DNA from: Chitinophagaceae bacterium
GTDB taxonomy: Bacteria; Bacteroidota; Bacteroidia; Chitinophagales; Chitinophagaceae
Direction of reading: 5' to 3'
Length of the DNA stretch: 11,996 nucleotides
Assembly (NCBI GenBank): GCA_003455235.1
Contig: DMRT01000008.1
Span: 1-11,996 of the forward strand
Part shown: positions 1 through 6,139 of the stretch, in pieces
Position numbering within the stretch: position 1 is the stretch's first letter
How the letters are laid out: each line of letters opens with the position of its first letter
Notes under the pieces: model-generated
What the model saw: only the letters and a program-made list of their open reading frames with translations
What the model was told of the DNA's origin: nothing
Database searches by the model: none
Position numbers and translations under genes: made by a program

Positions 1-317
1 CGGAAGTGCACTTCGTGATCAGCCAGAAAGGGTTCATCGGGAATGATGCCGCCGATCTGGTTTTCTCCGGGAATATCTTTGTAAGAAAATATTTTTACAA
101 TGCCCGGCATTTGTTCCGCCGCCGAAAAATCAACTACCCGGATGATGCCATGGGCTACAGGCGAATCAAAGACTTTTACAAACAATGTTCCTTCCATAAC
201 CGGGATGTCATCGACATAAACAGACCTTCCTGTTACATGATTGGCCGCATCTATATTGCCGCCCCCTTCGCCCAAAGGCGCTTTTTGAACAACGGGTATT
301 TTTCCGGGTGTATTCAT
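1..317 (-). CDS. xdhB: Xanthine dehydrogenase molybdopterin-binding subunit, N-terminal part (cut by window edge)
   Basis: This is the large, molybdenum-cofactor subunit of xanthine dehydrogenase, which hydroxylates hypoxanthine and xanthine to urate in the cytoplasm. Only the first 105 codons are in the window, and the reading frame stays open to base 1. The start is the ATG at 317-315, 7 bases after the xdhA stop. The visible part matches the N-terminal a/b-hammerhead domain of the family: HVTG at 27-30 followed by YVDD at 34-37, the SPVAHG stretch at 52-57, a PGIV turn at 71-74, and a DIPGEN...GG...PDEPFLA block at 81-99. The molybdopterin-contacting regions and catalytic Glu lie outside the window. 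It is the third gene of a guaD-xdhA-xdhB operon. The family call is firm; the substrate (xanthine rather than another aza-heterocycle or aldehyde) is inferred mainly from guaD. Confidence 0.9.
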   Translation of the reverse strand, partial: MNTPGKIPVVQKAPLGEGGGNIDAANHVTGRSVYVDDIPVMEGTLFVKVFDSPVAHGIIRVVDFSAAEQMPGIVKIFSYKDIPGENQIGGIIPDEPFLADHEVHF

Positions 318-324
318 TTGCTGA

Positions 325-1734
325 TCAGGCGCCAATCACCTGTTTTATAAGTCCGGGTTGGTTTTGAAAATGTGCCAGGAACAACTGGCGTGCTAACAGC
401 CGTTTATATTCTGCCGTACCTCTTGCATCACTGATGGGTGCAATTTCTTCGTTCATCACCTGAATGGCTTCTTTGAGAACAGCTGCCGTGATTTTTTTCC
501 CTTGCAGGAAAGCGCCGGTACGGCCCAGGTATTTCGGGAACGGGGCCACGCCCCCGGCAGCAAGGTGAATGCTGACTATTTCTCCCCTTTCATTTACCTG
601 GTAAAGGCAGGCTGCGTTTACACTGGCTATATCGAGGTGTGTGCGTTTGCACACTTTCTCAAAGTTAAATATGCTGCTCTGTGGCGGGGTGAATATGATC
701 TGTTCAATGATTTCGTCCACCGACTTATCTGTTTGCTTGTATCCTTTAAAAAAATCTTTCAGCTTCTGTTTTCTTTGTACGCCGTTCTTAGTAAGCAGCA
801 GTTCACTATCCAGTGCCAGGAAGAAAATGCTCATGTCGCCAATAGGCGAGGCATTTACAATATTACCCGCCAGGGTAGCCATATTGCGGATGGGGGTGGA
901 AGAAACAAGTTTGATGTATTTATCCAGCGCAGGAAAAAAGCCCCGGATCAGTTCTGATTCAGCAAAAGCGGTAACCGTAACTGCGCCACCGATATAACAT
1001 TGCCCGTTGTGTAAACGGATCCCGTTGAGTTCGTCTTTGCCGGACAAGTGTTCAACAGCAGATTGTTTTACCGCCAGTGCTTTCTGAACAACCAGGTCGG
1101 TGCCGCCCCCAATCATCATCTTCACTTCCCGGGTTTTATTTTCTTCTCCCCGGATGGTTTCTCTCAACCGGGCAAGCCGTTCCTTTATGTTCAAAAAATA
1201 GCCGGGGATGAAATTATTTTTCACGAGCCAGCCGATGGTTTCTGTACCCGGCTTATTATTCATCTTGTCAGAAACAATGATTGCAGCCCGTTCAATGGAT
1301 TTATACCCGGTGCAGCGGCAGATATTTCCATCTACCGAAGCGATGGCCTGCTCATACTGCTTGGCATTTTCATTCAATACAAATCCGGTAAGCGACATCA
1401 CAAAACCTATGGTACAAAATCCGCACTGCGTTCCATTGGTATCCACCATGGCTTGCTGCACGGGAGATAATTCTTTCATATTGATCCCCTCCACCGAAAC
1501 AATGTGTTTACCGTGTGCATTGCCAAGCGGCATCAGGCAACTGGTCATGGAGCGGTAATTAAGTTTATCTCCTTCCATGTCGCCTACTAAAACAGTGCAG
1601 GCCCCGCAATCTCCTTCCCGGCAGCCGATCTTGGTACCCGCCAGCCGTTTGTGGTAACGCACAAAATCCAGTACGGTGCTTCCCGACGGCAGTTCTGTTT
1701 CAACCAGTTTATCGTTCAGAATAAATCGGATCAT
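325..1734 (-). CDS. xdhA: Xanthine dehydrogenase small subunit (two 2Fe-2S clusters plus FAD domain)
   Basis: 469 residues. It carries electrons from the molybdenum site of XdhB through two 2Fe-2S clusters to FAD and on to NAD+. All eight cluster cysteines are present: C38, C43, C46 and C66 in the plant-ferredoxin-like domain, and C104, C107, C139 and C141 in the helical domain (CGFC and CRC motifs). The FAD domain follows from about residue 170 or later, with the GGGTDLV flavin motif at 209-215 and the second FAD motif (IRN, then TLAGNIVNASPIGD) at 282-300. The C-terminal CO-dehydrogenase flavoprotein domain ends near 455. The fused FeS-FAD subunit with a separate molybdenum subunit is the XdhAB arrangement known from Rhodobacter capsulatus. 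The start ATG shares one base with the guaD stop, so the two are probably translationally coupled. Confidence 0.93.
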   Translation of the reverse strand: MIRFILNDKLVETELPSGSTVLDFVRYHKRLAGTKIGCREGDCGACTVLVGDMEGDKLNYRSMTSCLMPLGNAHGKHIVSVEGINMKELSPVQQAMVDTNGTQCGFCTIGFVMSLTGFVLNENAKQYEQAIASVDGNICRCTGYKSIERAAIIVSDKMNNKPGTETIGWLVKNNFIPGYFLNIKERLARLRETIRGEENKTREVKMMIGGGTDLVVQKALAVKQSAVEHLSGKDELNGIRLHNGQCYIGGAVTVTAFAESELIRGFFPALDKYIKLVSSTPIRNMATLAGNIVNASPIGDMSIFFLALDSELLLTKNGVQRKQKLKDFFKGYKQTDKSVDEIIEQIIFTPPQSSIFNFEKVCKRTHLDIASVNAACLYQVNERGEIVSIHLAAGGVAPFPKYLGRTGAFLQGKKITAAVLKEAIQVMNEEIAPISDARGTAEYKRLLARQLFLAHFQNQPGLIKQVIGA

Positions 1735-2210
1735 TAATACTCGATTTTATCGGGGCTGTTCTTCCACTTTTCAAACGCTTCCATAGCCTGTTCACGCAGC
1801 ACCTGTTTGGTAAACAGCTTTCTTTCTTCAATGGGCTTTGCTATCTCTTCATAGATGAACTGGTCATCAAAATGGATGGCCGCCGCATCTTCCTTGCTGT
1901 TGGCATAATAGAGCTTGTCGGGCCGGGCCCAGTAAATGGCGCCCAGGCACATGGGGCATGGCTCGCAGCTGGTATAAATTTCACAGCCGGTAAGCTGGTG
2001 GGTCTTCAATACCTTACAGGCCTTCCGGATGGCCACCACTTCGGCATGTGCGGTAGGGTCGTTGCTGGCTGTAACCAGGTTGGACCCCCGGGCAATTACT
2101 TTTCCGTCCTTTACCACGATGGCGCCAAAGGGTCCGCCTTTTAATTTTTCCACGTTGGCAACAGAAATGCGGATGGCTTTCCGCATGAATTTTTTAGCGT
2201 CTTTATCCAT
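1734..2210 (-). CDS. guaD: Guanine deaminase, cytidine-deaminase fold
   Basis: 158 residues, close to the usual length of the small, Bacillus-type guanine deaminase (about 156), which hydrolyses guanine to xanthine and ammonia. The zinc site is complete: H55-A-E57 gives a zinc ligand and the proton-shuttling Glu, and P84-C85-P-M-C88 gives the two Cys ligands. The GPFGA stretch at 26-30 and N44 fit the substrate pocket of the family. The C-terminal FDDQFIYEEI segment resembles guanine deaminases rather than tRNA-adenosine or cytosine deaminases. It is the first gene of the operon, and its product is the substrate of the xanthine dehydrogenase encoded next, which strongly supports the assignment. 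A generic nucleoside deaminase with other substrates remains possible. The start ATG at 2210 is the first in frame. Confidence 0.88.
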   Translation of the reverse strand: MDKDAKKFMRKAIRISVANVEKLKGGPFGAIVVKDGKVIARGSNLVTASNDPTAHAEVVAIRKACKVLKTHQLTGCEIYTSCEPCPMCLGAIYWARPDKLYYANSKEDAAAIHFDDQFIYEEIAKPIEERKLFTKQVLREQAMEAFEKWKNSPDKIEY

Positions 2211-2322
2211 TGGTTACTGATTTAAATGCGGCACTGGCTGGCCGGCAGGTCGGTAATGAAGAACAGCAAGCAAACGGCAAATGTGCAGCAACAATAAAAG
2301 TAACAAATTGCCACTATGCAAA

Positions 2323-2330
2323 CAAAAATA
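2323..2330 (-). promoter_or_regulatory. Possible TAnnTTTG promoter for the guaD-xdhAB operon
   Basis: On the minus strand the bases read TATTTTTG, an exact match to the Bacteroidota -7 consensus TAnnTTTG. It lies about 110 bases upstream of the guaD start and would give a leader of about 105 bases. I see no convincing -33 TTTG/TTG at the expected distance, and the match sits in an A-rich stretch, so it could be chance. Confidence 0.3.
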
Positions 2331-2376
2331 CAGGTGTAAATTAAACAGCGGAATCATGCTGCCGCCGGTCATTTGT

Positions 2377-2384
2377 TATATTTG
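2377..2384 (+). promoter_or_regulatory. TAnnTTTG promoter for the membrane protein / NTPase pair
   Basis: TATATTTG is an exact match to the Bacteroidota -7 element. Its last base is 13 bases before the ATG at 2397, so transcription would begin a few bases ahead of the start codon. This also argues against the upstream TTG codon at 2373 as a start, because it would lie inside the promoter. No clear -33 element is visible. Confidence 0.5.
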
Positions 2385-2396
2385 CAGAAGCACATA

Positions 2397-3464
2397 ATGC
2401 GGTTAATGATGAATACCGACTACAGGAATATACCGGTTGAACAAAAAGCGATCGCTGTACAACGGCTCACTGCATTATGGGCTTTTACCGAATCCGGTTT
2501 GGGTGGCATCATGCATGCATTCAAGATCCCTTTCACCGGTTTACTGGTGGGCGGTATGGCACTGGTAATGATCAGTCTGATTGCTTCCATCGCCGGGCAT
2601 CCCTACAAACAGGTTTTAAAAAGCGCCGTTATTGTACTGATCGTTAAAGCCATGGTAAGTCCGCATACTCCTCCAGCCGCATATATGGCTGTCAGCTTCC
2701 AGGCGCTGCTGGGTTATGGCCTGTTCCGGATGATGGGTGTGAACATGATCAGCATTTTATTCCTGAGCGTTGTTTCCATGATTGAATCCGCGGTGCAAAA
2801 AGTAATTATTCTCACCCTGTTCCTGGGCCAGTCGCTGTGGAAAGCCATGGATGCACTGGTTGGATATGTTGCCGGCCAGCTGGGTTTTGCAACAAGCAAT
2901 GGAAGTTACTGGGTAATTGGTATTTATATGCTCATCTATATTGCCGGTGGTTTTGTGGTTGCCTGGCTTGCTTACCGGAGCATTCAGCGTTTTCGTGTGA
3001 TACAGGAAGAAGAAATAATTTTCACCGGTATGGAAGCGGCACCCAATACCGTGGAAAGAAAAAAAACTTACCGGAAATTATGGATTCTGATCATCGCTGC
3101 GCTTTTACTTTCCCTGGTACTGTTTGTATTTGCGCCCGGGAACAGGCAGGGCTGGCTGGCAGCCGCCCGGTCAATCAGCTGGACGGTTTCTGCCATCTTC
3201 ATCTGGTACGTATTTCTTGGCCCCTTGCTTACCAGGCTTATCCGGCAAGCGCTGGAAAAAAAGAAAGGTAAATATGGGGATGAAGTGCTGCAGGTGCTCT
3301 CCTTTCTTCCTGTACTTCGCCGGCTGGCAACCATGGCCTGGCAGCAAAGTAAAAAACACAGCGGATTCAGCCGTGGTTATCATTTCGTTTCCTCCCTCAT
3401 TCACTGGTCACTGATTTATTCCGACGGCGGACAGCCCGGTGCAACAGCAAAGCAACCGGCATGA
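2397..3464 (+). CDS. Multi-pass membrane protein of unknown function, partner of the downstream NTPase
   Basis: 355 residues from the ATG at 2397; ATGs at 2406 and 2409 are alternatives, and a TTG at 2373 is excluded by the promoter. I do not recognise a named family. Hydrophobicity suggests about seven membrane segments: near 46-66, 73-87, 97-115, 118-145, 171-192, 226-247 and 255-283. Before the first comes an amphipathic ALWAFTESGLGGIMHAFKIP stretch (26-45). After the second is SPHTPPAAYMAV (88-99), leading into FQALLG (101-106). These dense Gly/Pro/His loops look like a functional site. The compact N-terminal helical bundle resembles small substrate-binding membrane proteins such as ECF S components, but this is impression only. 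A basic linker (194-225) and a soluble C-terminal tail of about 70 residues follow. The stop overlaps the NTPase start (ATGA), implying coupled synthesis and probably a membrane protein with a cytoplasmic NTPase partner. Confidence 0.75.
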   Translation: MRLMMNTDYRNIPVEQKAIAVQRLTALWAFTESGLGGIMHAFKIPFTGLLVGGMALVMISLIASIAGHPYKQVLKSAVIVLIVKAMVSPHTPPAAYMAVSFQALLGYGLFRMMGVNMISILFLSVVSMIESAVQKVIILTLFLGQSLWKAMDALVGYVAGQLGFATSNGSYWVIGIYMLIYIAGGFVVAWLAYRSIQRFRVIQEEEIIFTGMEAAPNTVERKKTYRKLWILIIAALLLSLVLFVFAPGNRQGWLAAARSISWTVSAIFIWYVFLGPLLTRLIRQALEKKKGKYGDEVLQVLSFLPVLRRLATMAWQQSKKHSGFSRGYHFVSSLIHWSLIYSDGGQPGATAKQPA

Positions 3465-3958
3465 GTATTCTTCTTTTTTCACGGCCTGTTCACAGCGGAA
3501 AAACAACAGCGTTGATGCAATGGTGCAGCGGGCAATCTTCTATTCTTGGCATTCTGATGCCGGATATGAACGGCCGGCGCATGATCATGAATATAAAAAC
3601 GCAGGAGGTGTTTGATATTGAATGTCCTGATATTTCGCATAATACAGAGCCCCTGATCACGGTGGGCCGTTTTCATTTTTATTCTGCCGCCTTTGAAAAA
3701 GCAAATTCAATGCTGGAAGATGCCCTGCGGCAATACCCCCGCTGGCTTATCATAGATGAGGCCGGTAAACTGGAGCTGGATAAAAAGGGATTTTATACCT
3801 CCATCGTAAATGCCGTAAAGAAATATGACCATGCCACAGGAGAATACAACCTGCTGATCACGGTAAGAGAAGATTTATGCAGTGAAGTGATTTCGTTTTT
3901 TAACATGACGCATTACCGCGTTGTGCACCATGCCGGCGAGTTGCTTACTCATGCATAA
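3461..3958 (+). CDS. P-loop NTPase resembling the THEP1 / NTPase_1 family
   Basis: 165 residues, cytoplasmic. The N-terminal strand-loop SRPVHSGKTTAL (7-18) is a Walker A in which the first Gly is replaced by Arg (R8 at the G of GxxxxGKT). G13, K14 and T15 are intact. A strand and loop with MNGRRMI (37-43) follow, then GRFHFYSAAFEKAN (70-83), and a Walker B with a charged extension, WLIIDEAGKLEL (96-107), that includes D100 and E101. The DE-x-GK-x-EL pattern is typical of THEP1-type nucleoside triphosphatases and related DUF2478-like proteins, and the length suits them. The in vivo role of such proteins is poorly known. It overlaps the upstream membrane gene by 4 bases (ATGA), so the two probably work together. 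The last 14 bases overlap the convergent stress-protein gene. The family call is moderately firm; the function is unknown. Confidence 0.8.
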   Translation: MSILLFSRPVHSGKTTALMQWCSGQSSILGILMPDMNGRRMIMNIKTQEVFDIECPDISHNTEPLITVGRFHFYSAAFEKANSMLEDALRQYPRWLIIDEAGKLELDKKGFYTSIVNAVKKYDHATGEYNLLITVREDLCSEVISFFNMTHYRVVHHAGELLTHA

Positions 3959-4730
3959 CCATTATCGGCAGCTTGCTGTGGTACGACCATGTTTTGGTAC
4001 GGCTGCTGCTCAGCAGCTTACCAATGAATGAATGGTTTTTCTGAATGGCGATGATCAGGTCGATGTTGCGGCTTTCTGCAAACAGGTTAATGGCTTCATC
4101 CACATCATACAGGCGCATGAAATAAAATTCGGGATTGTAGCTGGCAAACAGCTGCTTCAGTTCCTGCTTTTCCTTTTCATAATCTTCCGTAAGGGAGATA
4201 TAGTGATCCTTATCAACGTTCACCACGTGCAGCTGTGGATTAAATACATCCAGGAAGTCTTTGATGGGTGCCGATGGCGTGGTGTTCAGCGTATTTTTGA
4301 AATCGGATGTCAGCATTACATTCTTCAGGGGTTTGAATTCGGCCGCCGGCGGTACAATCAATACCGGGCACACTTTCCGCTCGGCCATCTTCAGGGTGTT
4401 GCTGCCAAAGAATACCTGTGCCAGGGCTGACTTGCCGGTAATACCCATGATCACCAGGTCGGCCCGGCGGTGGCGTGCGGCTTTTTCCAGCCCATCTACA
4501 AAATCACTTTCCTCGTGTGCCAGTACTTCCATTTTCACAATATTCTCTTTCATCAGGGTTTCTTTCAGGGCTTCCAGTTCGGCTGTTATTTTTTCTGCTT
4601 CGGATGATTTGCTGTAGCTGTGGTACAAAACCATGGTAACCCCGTAATGCCCGGCCAGGAGGCGGGAGGCATAGCGTGCGGCATTGAGAGATGTTTCCGA
4701 AAAATCCACCGGAACGATGACCGTATTCAT
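3945..4730 (-). CDS. Universal stress protein with two UspA domains
   Basis: 261 residues, two tandem Usp folds (about 1-130 and 137-261), cytoplasmic. The first domain has the opening IVPVDFSETS (5-14), in which D9 is the usual nucleotide-contacting Asp. It also has a complete ATP motif G-2x-G-9x-G-S at G96, G99, G109 and S110, so ATP binding is likely. The second domain ends like a Usp domain (LPIMVMHE) but lacks the glycine motif, having FIGKLLSSSRTK instead. It probably acts as a structural or regulatory half. Tandem Usp proteins of this kind are common in Bacteroidota, and specific roles cannot be read from sequence. The gene stands alone, divergent from trmB and convergent with the NTPase gene. 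Confidence 0.9.
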   Translation of the reverse strand: MNTVIVPVDFSETSLNAARYASRLLAGHYGVTMVLYHSYSKSSEAEKITAELEALKETLMKENIVKMEVLAHEESDFVDGLEKAARHRRADLVIMGITGKSALAQVFFGSNTLKMAERKVCPVLIVPPAAEFKPLKNVMLTSDFKNTLNTTPSAPIKDFLDVFNPQLHVVNVDKDHYISLTEDYEKEKQELKQLFASYNPEFYFMRLYDVDEAINLFAESRNIDLIIAIQKNHSFIGKLLSSSRTKTWSYHSKLPIMVMHE

Positions 4731-4756
4731 ATTAGTAGCTTTAGTTTATAGTATCA

Positions 4757-4764
4757 CAAATCTA
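4757..4764 (-). promoter_or_regulatory. TAnnTTTG promoter for the universal stress protein gene
   Basis: On the minus strand the bases read TAGATTTG, an exact Bacteroidota -7 match ending 27 bases before the ATG at 4730. The predicted leader is roughly 20 bases. It lies in the 126-base divergent region shared with the trmB promoter. No clear -33 element was found. Confidence 0.5.
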
Positions 4765-4842
4765 CTTCTTTTATGCTTCATTATTGCCTCCTGCTGTCAT
4801 TTTTACTTTACGCTTTGGCAGCCTGTTCCGTGTTCATTTAAT

Positions 4843-4850
4843 TATCTTTG
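4843..4850 (+). promoter_or_regulatory. TAnnTTTG promoter for trmB, abutting the start codon
   Basis: TATCTTTG matches the Bacteroidota -7 consensus exactly and ends only 6 bases before the ATG at 4857. The predicted transcription start therefore falls at or within a few bases of the A of ATG, suggesting a leaderless or nearly leaderless mRNA. A TTTG at 4814-4817 is too far upstream (25 bases between) to be a good -33 element. Confidence 0.5.
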
Positions 4851-4856
4851 CCGCCC

Positions 4857-5561
4857 ATGGGCCAGAAAAAATTAAAGCGCTTTGCCGAAATAAAAACCTT
4901 TTCCAATGTGCTGGAATACCCGGGGAACATGCAGGGTAACTGGCGCCCGTTTTTTAAAAACAGCCAGCCGCTGGTGCTGGAGCTGGCCTGTGGCCGGGGC
5001 GAATATACCGTGGGACTTTCCCGCCTGTTCCCCCAGCAGAATTTTATCGGGGTGGATGTAAAGGGCAACCGCATGTACATCGGCGCCAAAAAATGCCTGG
5101 ATGAAAAACGAACCAATGCTGCTTTTCTCCGCACGCAGATTGAAATGCTTCCGGATTATTTTGCTCCGGGTGAAGTGGATGAGATCTGGATCACGTTTCC
5201 CGATCCGCAGCTCCGCACATCAAGGGCAAAAAAAAGGTTAACCCATCCCCGCTTCCTGCGCCTGTACAAACACATCCTTACTCCCGGCGGGATCATTCAT
5301 CTTAAAACCGATTCACCCGATCTGTACCGGTTTACCAAACGGGTTGCTGCCATGTATGGCCTTACCATCCTGGAAGAATCGGATAATGTATATGCTGCCG
5401 GCCGGGTAAAAGAGGAGCTTACCATAAAAACACATTACGAAAGTCTTGACATTGCGCAAAGCAAAAAAATACACTATCTCAAATTCTCCCTGCCGGCCCT
5501 GATCCCGGATTTGGATGATCAGCTGCAGGAAATTTTAAAGCATGAAGAACAGCTGGATTGA
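4857..5561 (+). CDS. trmB: tRNA (guanine-N7-)-methyltransferase (m7G46)
   Basis: 234 residues. It uses S-adenosylmethionine to methylate N7 of G46 in the tRNA variable loop. Visible motifs are the SAM-binding LELACGRGEY (41-50), the acidic GVDVKGNR loop (65-72), the FPDPQ signature (114-118) followed by the basic SRAKKRL patch, and the LKTDSPDLYRF segment near the C-terminal third, with the Thr-Asp and Tyr expected for TrmB. FPDPQ instead of FPDPW is, as far as I recall, usual in Bacteroidota. I chose the ATG at 4857. The in-frame TTG at 4848 would add three residues but lies inside the promoter's TTTG. The last 20 bases overlap the next gene, so the downstream pair is probably cotranscribed. 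Confidence 0.93.
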   Translation: MGQKKLKRFAEIKTFSNVLEYPGNMQGNWRPFFKNSQPLVLELACGRGEYTVGLSRLFPQQNFIGVDVKGNRMYIGAKKCLDEKRTNAAFLRTQIEMLPDYFAPGEVDEIWITFPDPQLRTSRAKKRLTHPRFLRLYKHILTPGGIIHLKTDSPDLYRFTKRVAAMYGLTILEESDNVYAAGRVKEELTIKTHYESLDIAQSKKIHYLKFSLPALIPDLDDQLQEILKHEEQLD

Positions 5562-5742
5562 AGGAGAGGATTACTATTACAATGAAAAGGGATTCATTGT
5601 GCTTACTGCCAGGTATCATTTAACCCGGGGCTATTGTTGCGGCAACGGTTGTAAGCATTGCCCCTACCACTATCAAAATGTTCCCGAACCAAAGCGGGGT
5701 GAATTAATATCTTTAACAGACCATGGCAAAAAAAACAGTTAA
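5542..5742 (+). CDS. Small Cys-cluster protein, DUF5522-like
   Basis: 66 residues, soluble. The core is FIVLTARYHLTRGYCCGNGC (18-37) followed by KHCPY (38-42), with four Cys at 32, 33, 37 and 40. This matches my memory of DUF5522 (a YHL-RG-CC-GC-HCPY signature), small proteins of unknown function. The C-C-x3-C-x2-C spacing suggests a metal site, zinc or iron-sulfur, which is inference. It overlaps trmB by 20 bases at its start and the alkyltransferase-like gene by 20 bases at its end. That argues for one transcript and against a spurious ORF. The residues after about 48 look like a low-constraint tail created by the overlap. No Shine-Dalgarno is seen, as expected in this phylum. Confidence 0.82.
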   Translation: MKNSWIEGEDYYYNEKGFIVLTARYHLTRGYCCGNGCKHCPYHYQNVPEPKRGELISLTDHGKKNS

Positions 5743-6139
5743 GAAGAAAGTCACAGCACCTGCCATTAAAAAGCCAAAGAAGGAAGGGCCAAAAGACGGC
5801 CTGTTGAAGGAGTATAGTTTTTTCCAGGATGTATACGAAGTGGTACGCCAGGTGCCGAAGGGCCGGGTTACTTCTTACGGTGCCATTGCCAATTACCTGG
5901 GCACCAAACTGTCTGCCCGTATGGTAGGCTGGGCAATGAATGCAGCGGGATCCGCCAAACCAAAAGTGCCGGCGCAGCGGGTGGTAAACCGGCTGGGTAT
6001 GCTGTCGGGCAAACATCATTTTGGAACGCCTACTTTAATGGAAGAGTTGCTGAAGAAAGACGGCGTACCGGTAAAGAACGACACCGTGGTTGATTTCAAA
6101 AAAAGATTCTGGGATCCCGCTGTTGAACTGGGTTTATAA
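5723..6139 (+). CDS. Alkyltransferase-like protein (MGMT family, active-site Cys replaced by Ala)
   Basis: 138 residues. It belongs to the O6-alkylguanine-DNA alkyltransferase fold, with helix-turn-helix VPKGRVTSYGAIANYLG (44-60), which includes the flipping-related Y52, and the arginine-finger stretch SARMVGWAMN (64-73, R66). The active-site signature PCHRV is PAQRV at 83-87: Ala84 stands for the nucleophilic Cys and Gln85 for the His. It therefore cannot transfer alkyl groups. Alkyltransferase-like proteins of this type bind O6-alkylguanine lesions, flip them and hand them to nucleotide excision repair. Residues 1-25 form a Lys-rich, probably disordered tail that may add non-specific DNA affinity. 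There is no N-terminal Ada domain. The gene overlaps the upstream Cys-cluster gene by 20 bases and converges with the next gene by 6 bases. A weaker promoter-like TATCTTTA lies at 5708-5715. Confidence 0.88.
   Translation: MAKKTVKKKVTAPAIKKPKKEGPKDGLLKEYSFFQDVYEVVRQVPKGRVTSYGAIANYLGTKLSARMVGWAMNAAGSAKPKVPAQRVVNRLGMLSGKHHFGTPTLMEELLKKDGVPVKNDTVVDFKKRFWDPAVELGL

Noticed and set aside
502..1558. Plus-strand open frames of 116-151 codons opposite xdhA
   Set aside because: They show no recognisable protein features and are mirror frames of a clearly conserved gene.
2211..2322. Riboswitch in the possible long guaD leader
   Set aside because: I could find no convincing stem set or purine-riboswitch core. 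The short GC-rich inverted bases near 2235-2255 do not form a perfect hairpin.
2373..2396. TTG start giving an eight-residue longer membrane protein
   Set aside because: The codon overlaps the TATATTTG promoter element (2377-2384) and would be upstream of the predicted transcript start. ATG at 2397 is the first sensible start.
2397..3958. Naming the membrane/NTPase pair as an ECF transporter
   Set aside because: The NTPase lacks ABC signature motifs and is THEP1-like, and no T component is present. The resemblance of the membrane protein to S components is impression only.
4848..4856. TTG start giving a three-residue longer TrmB
   Set aside because: It is part of the TTTG of the -7 element. 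The ATG at 4857 is better placed.
5723..6139. Active O6-methylguanine-DNA methyltransferase
   Set aside because: The nucleophilic Cys of PCHRV is Ala (PAQRV), so alkyl transfer is not possible.
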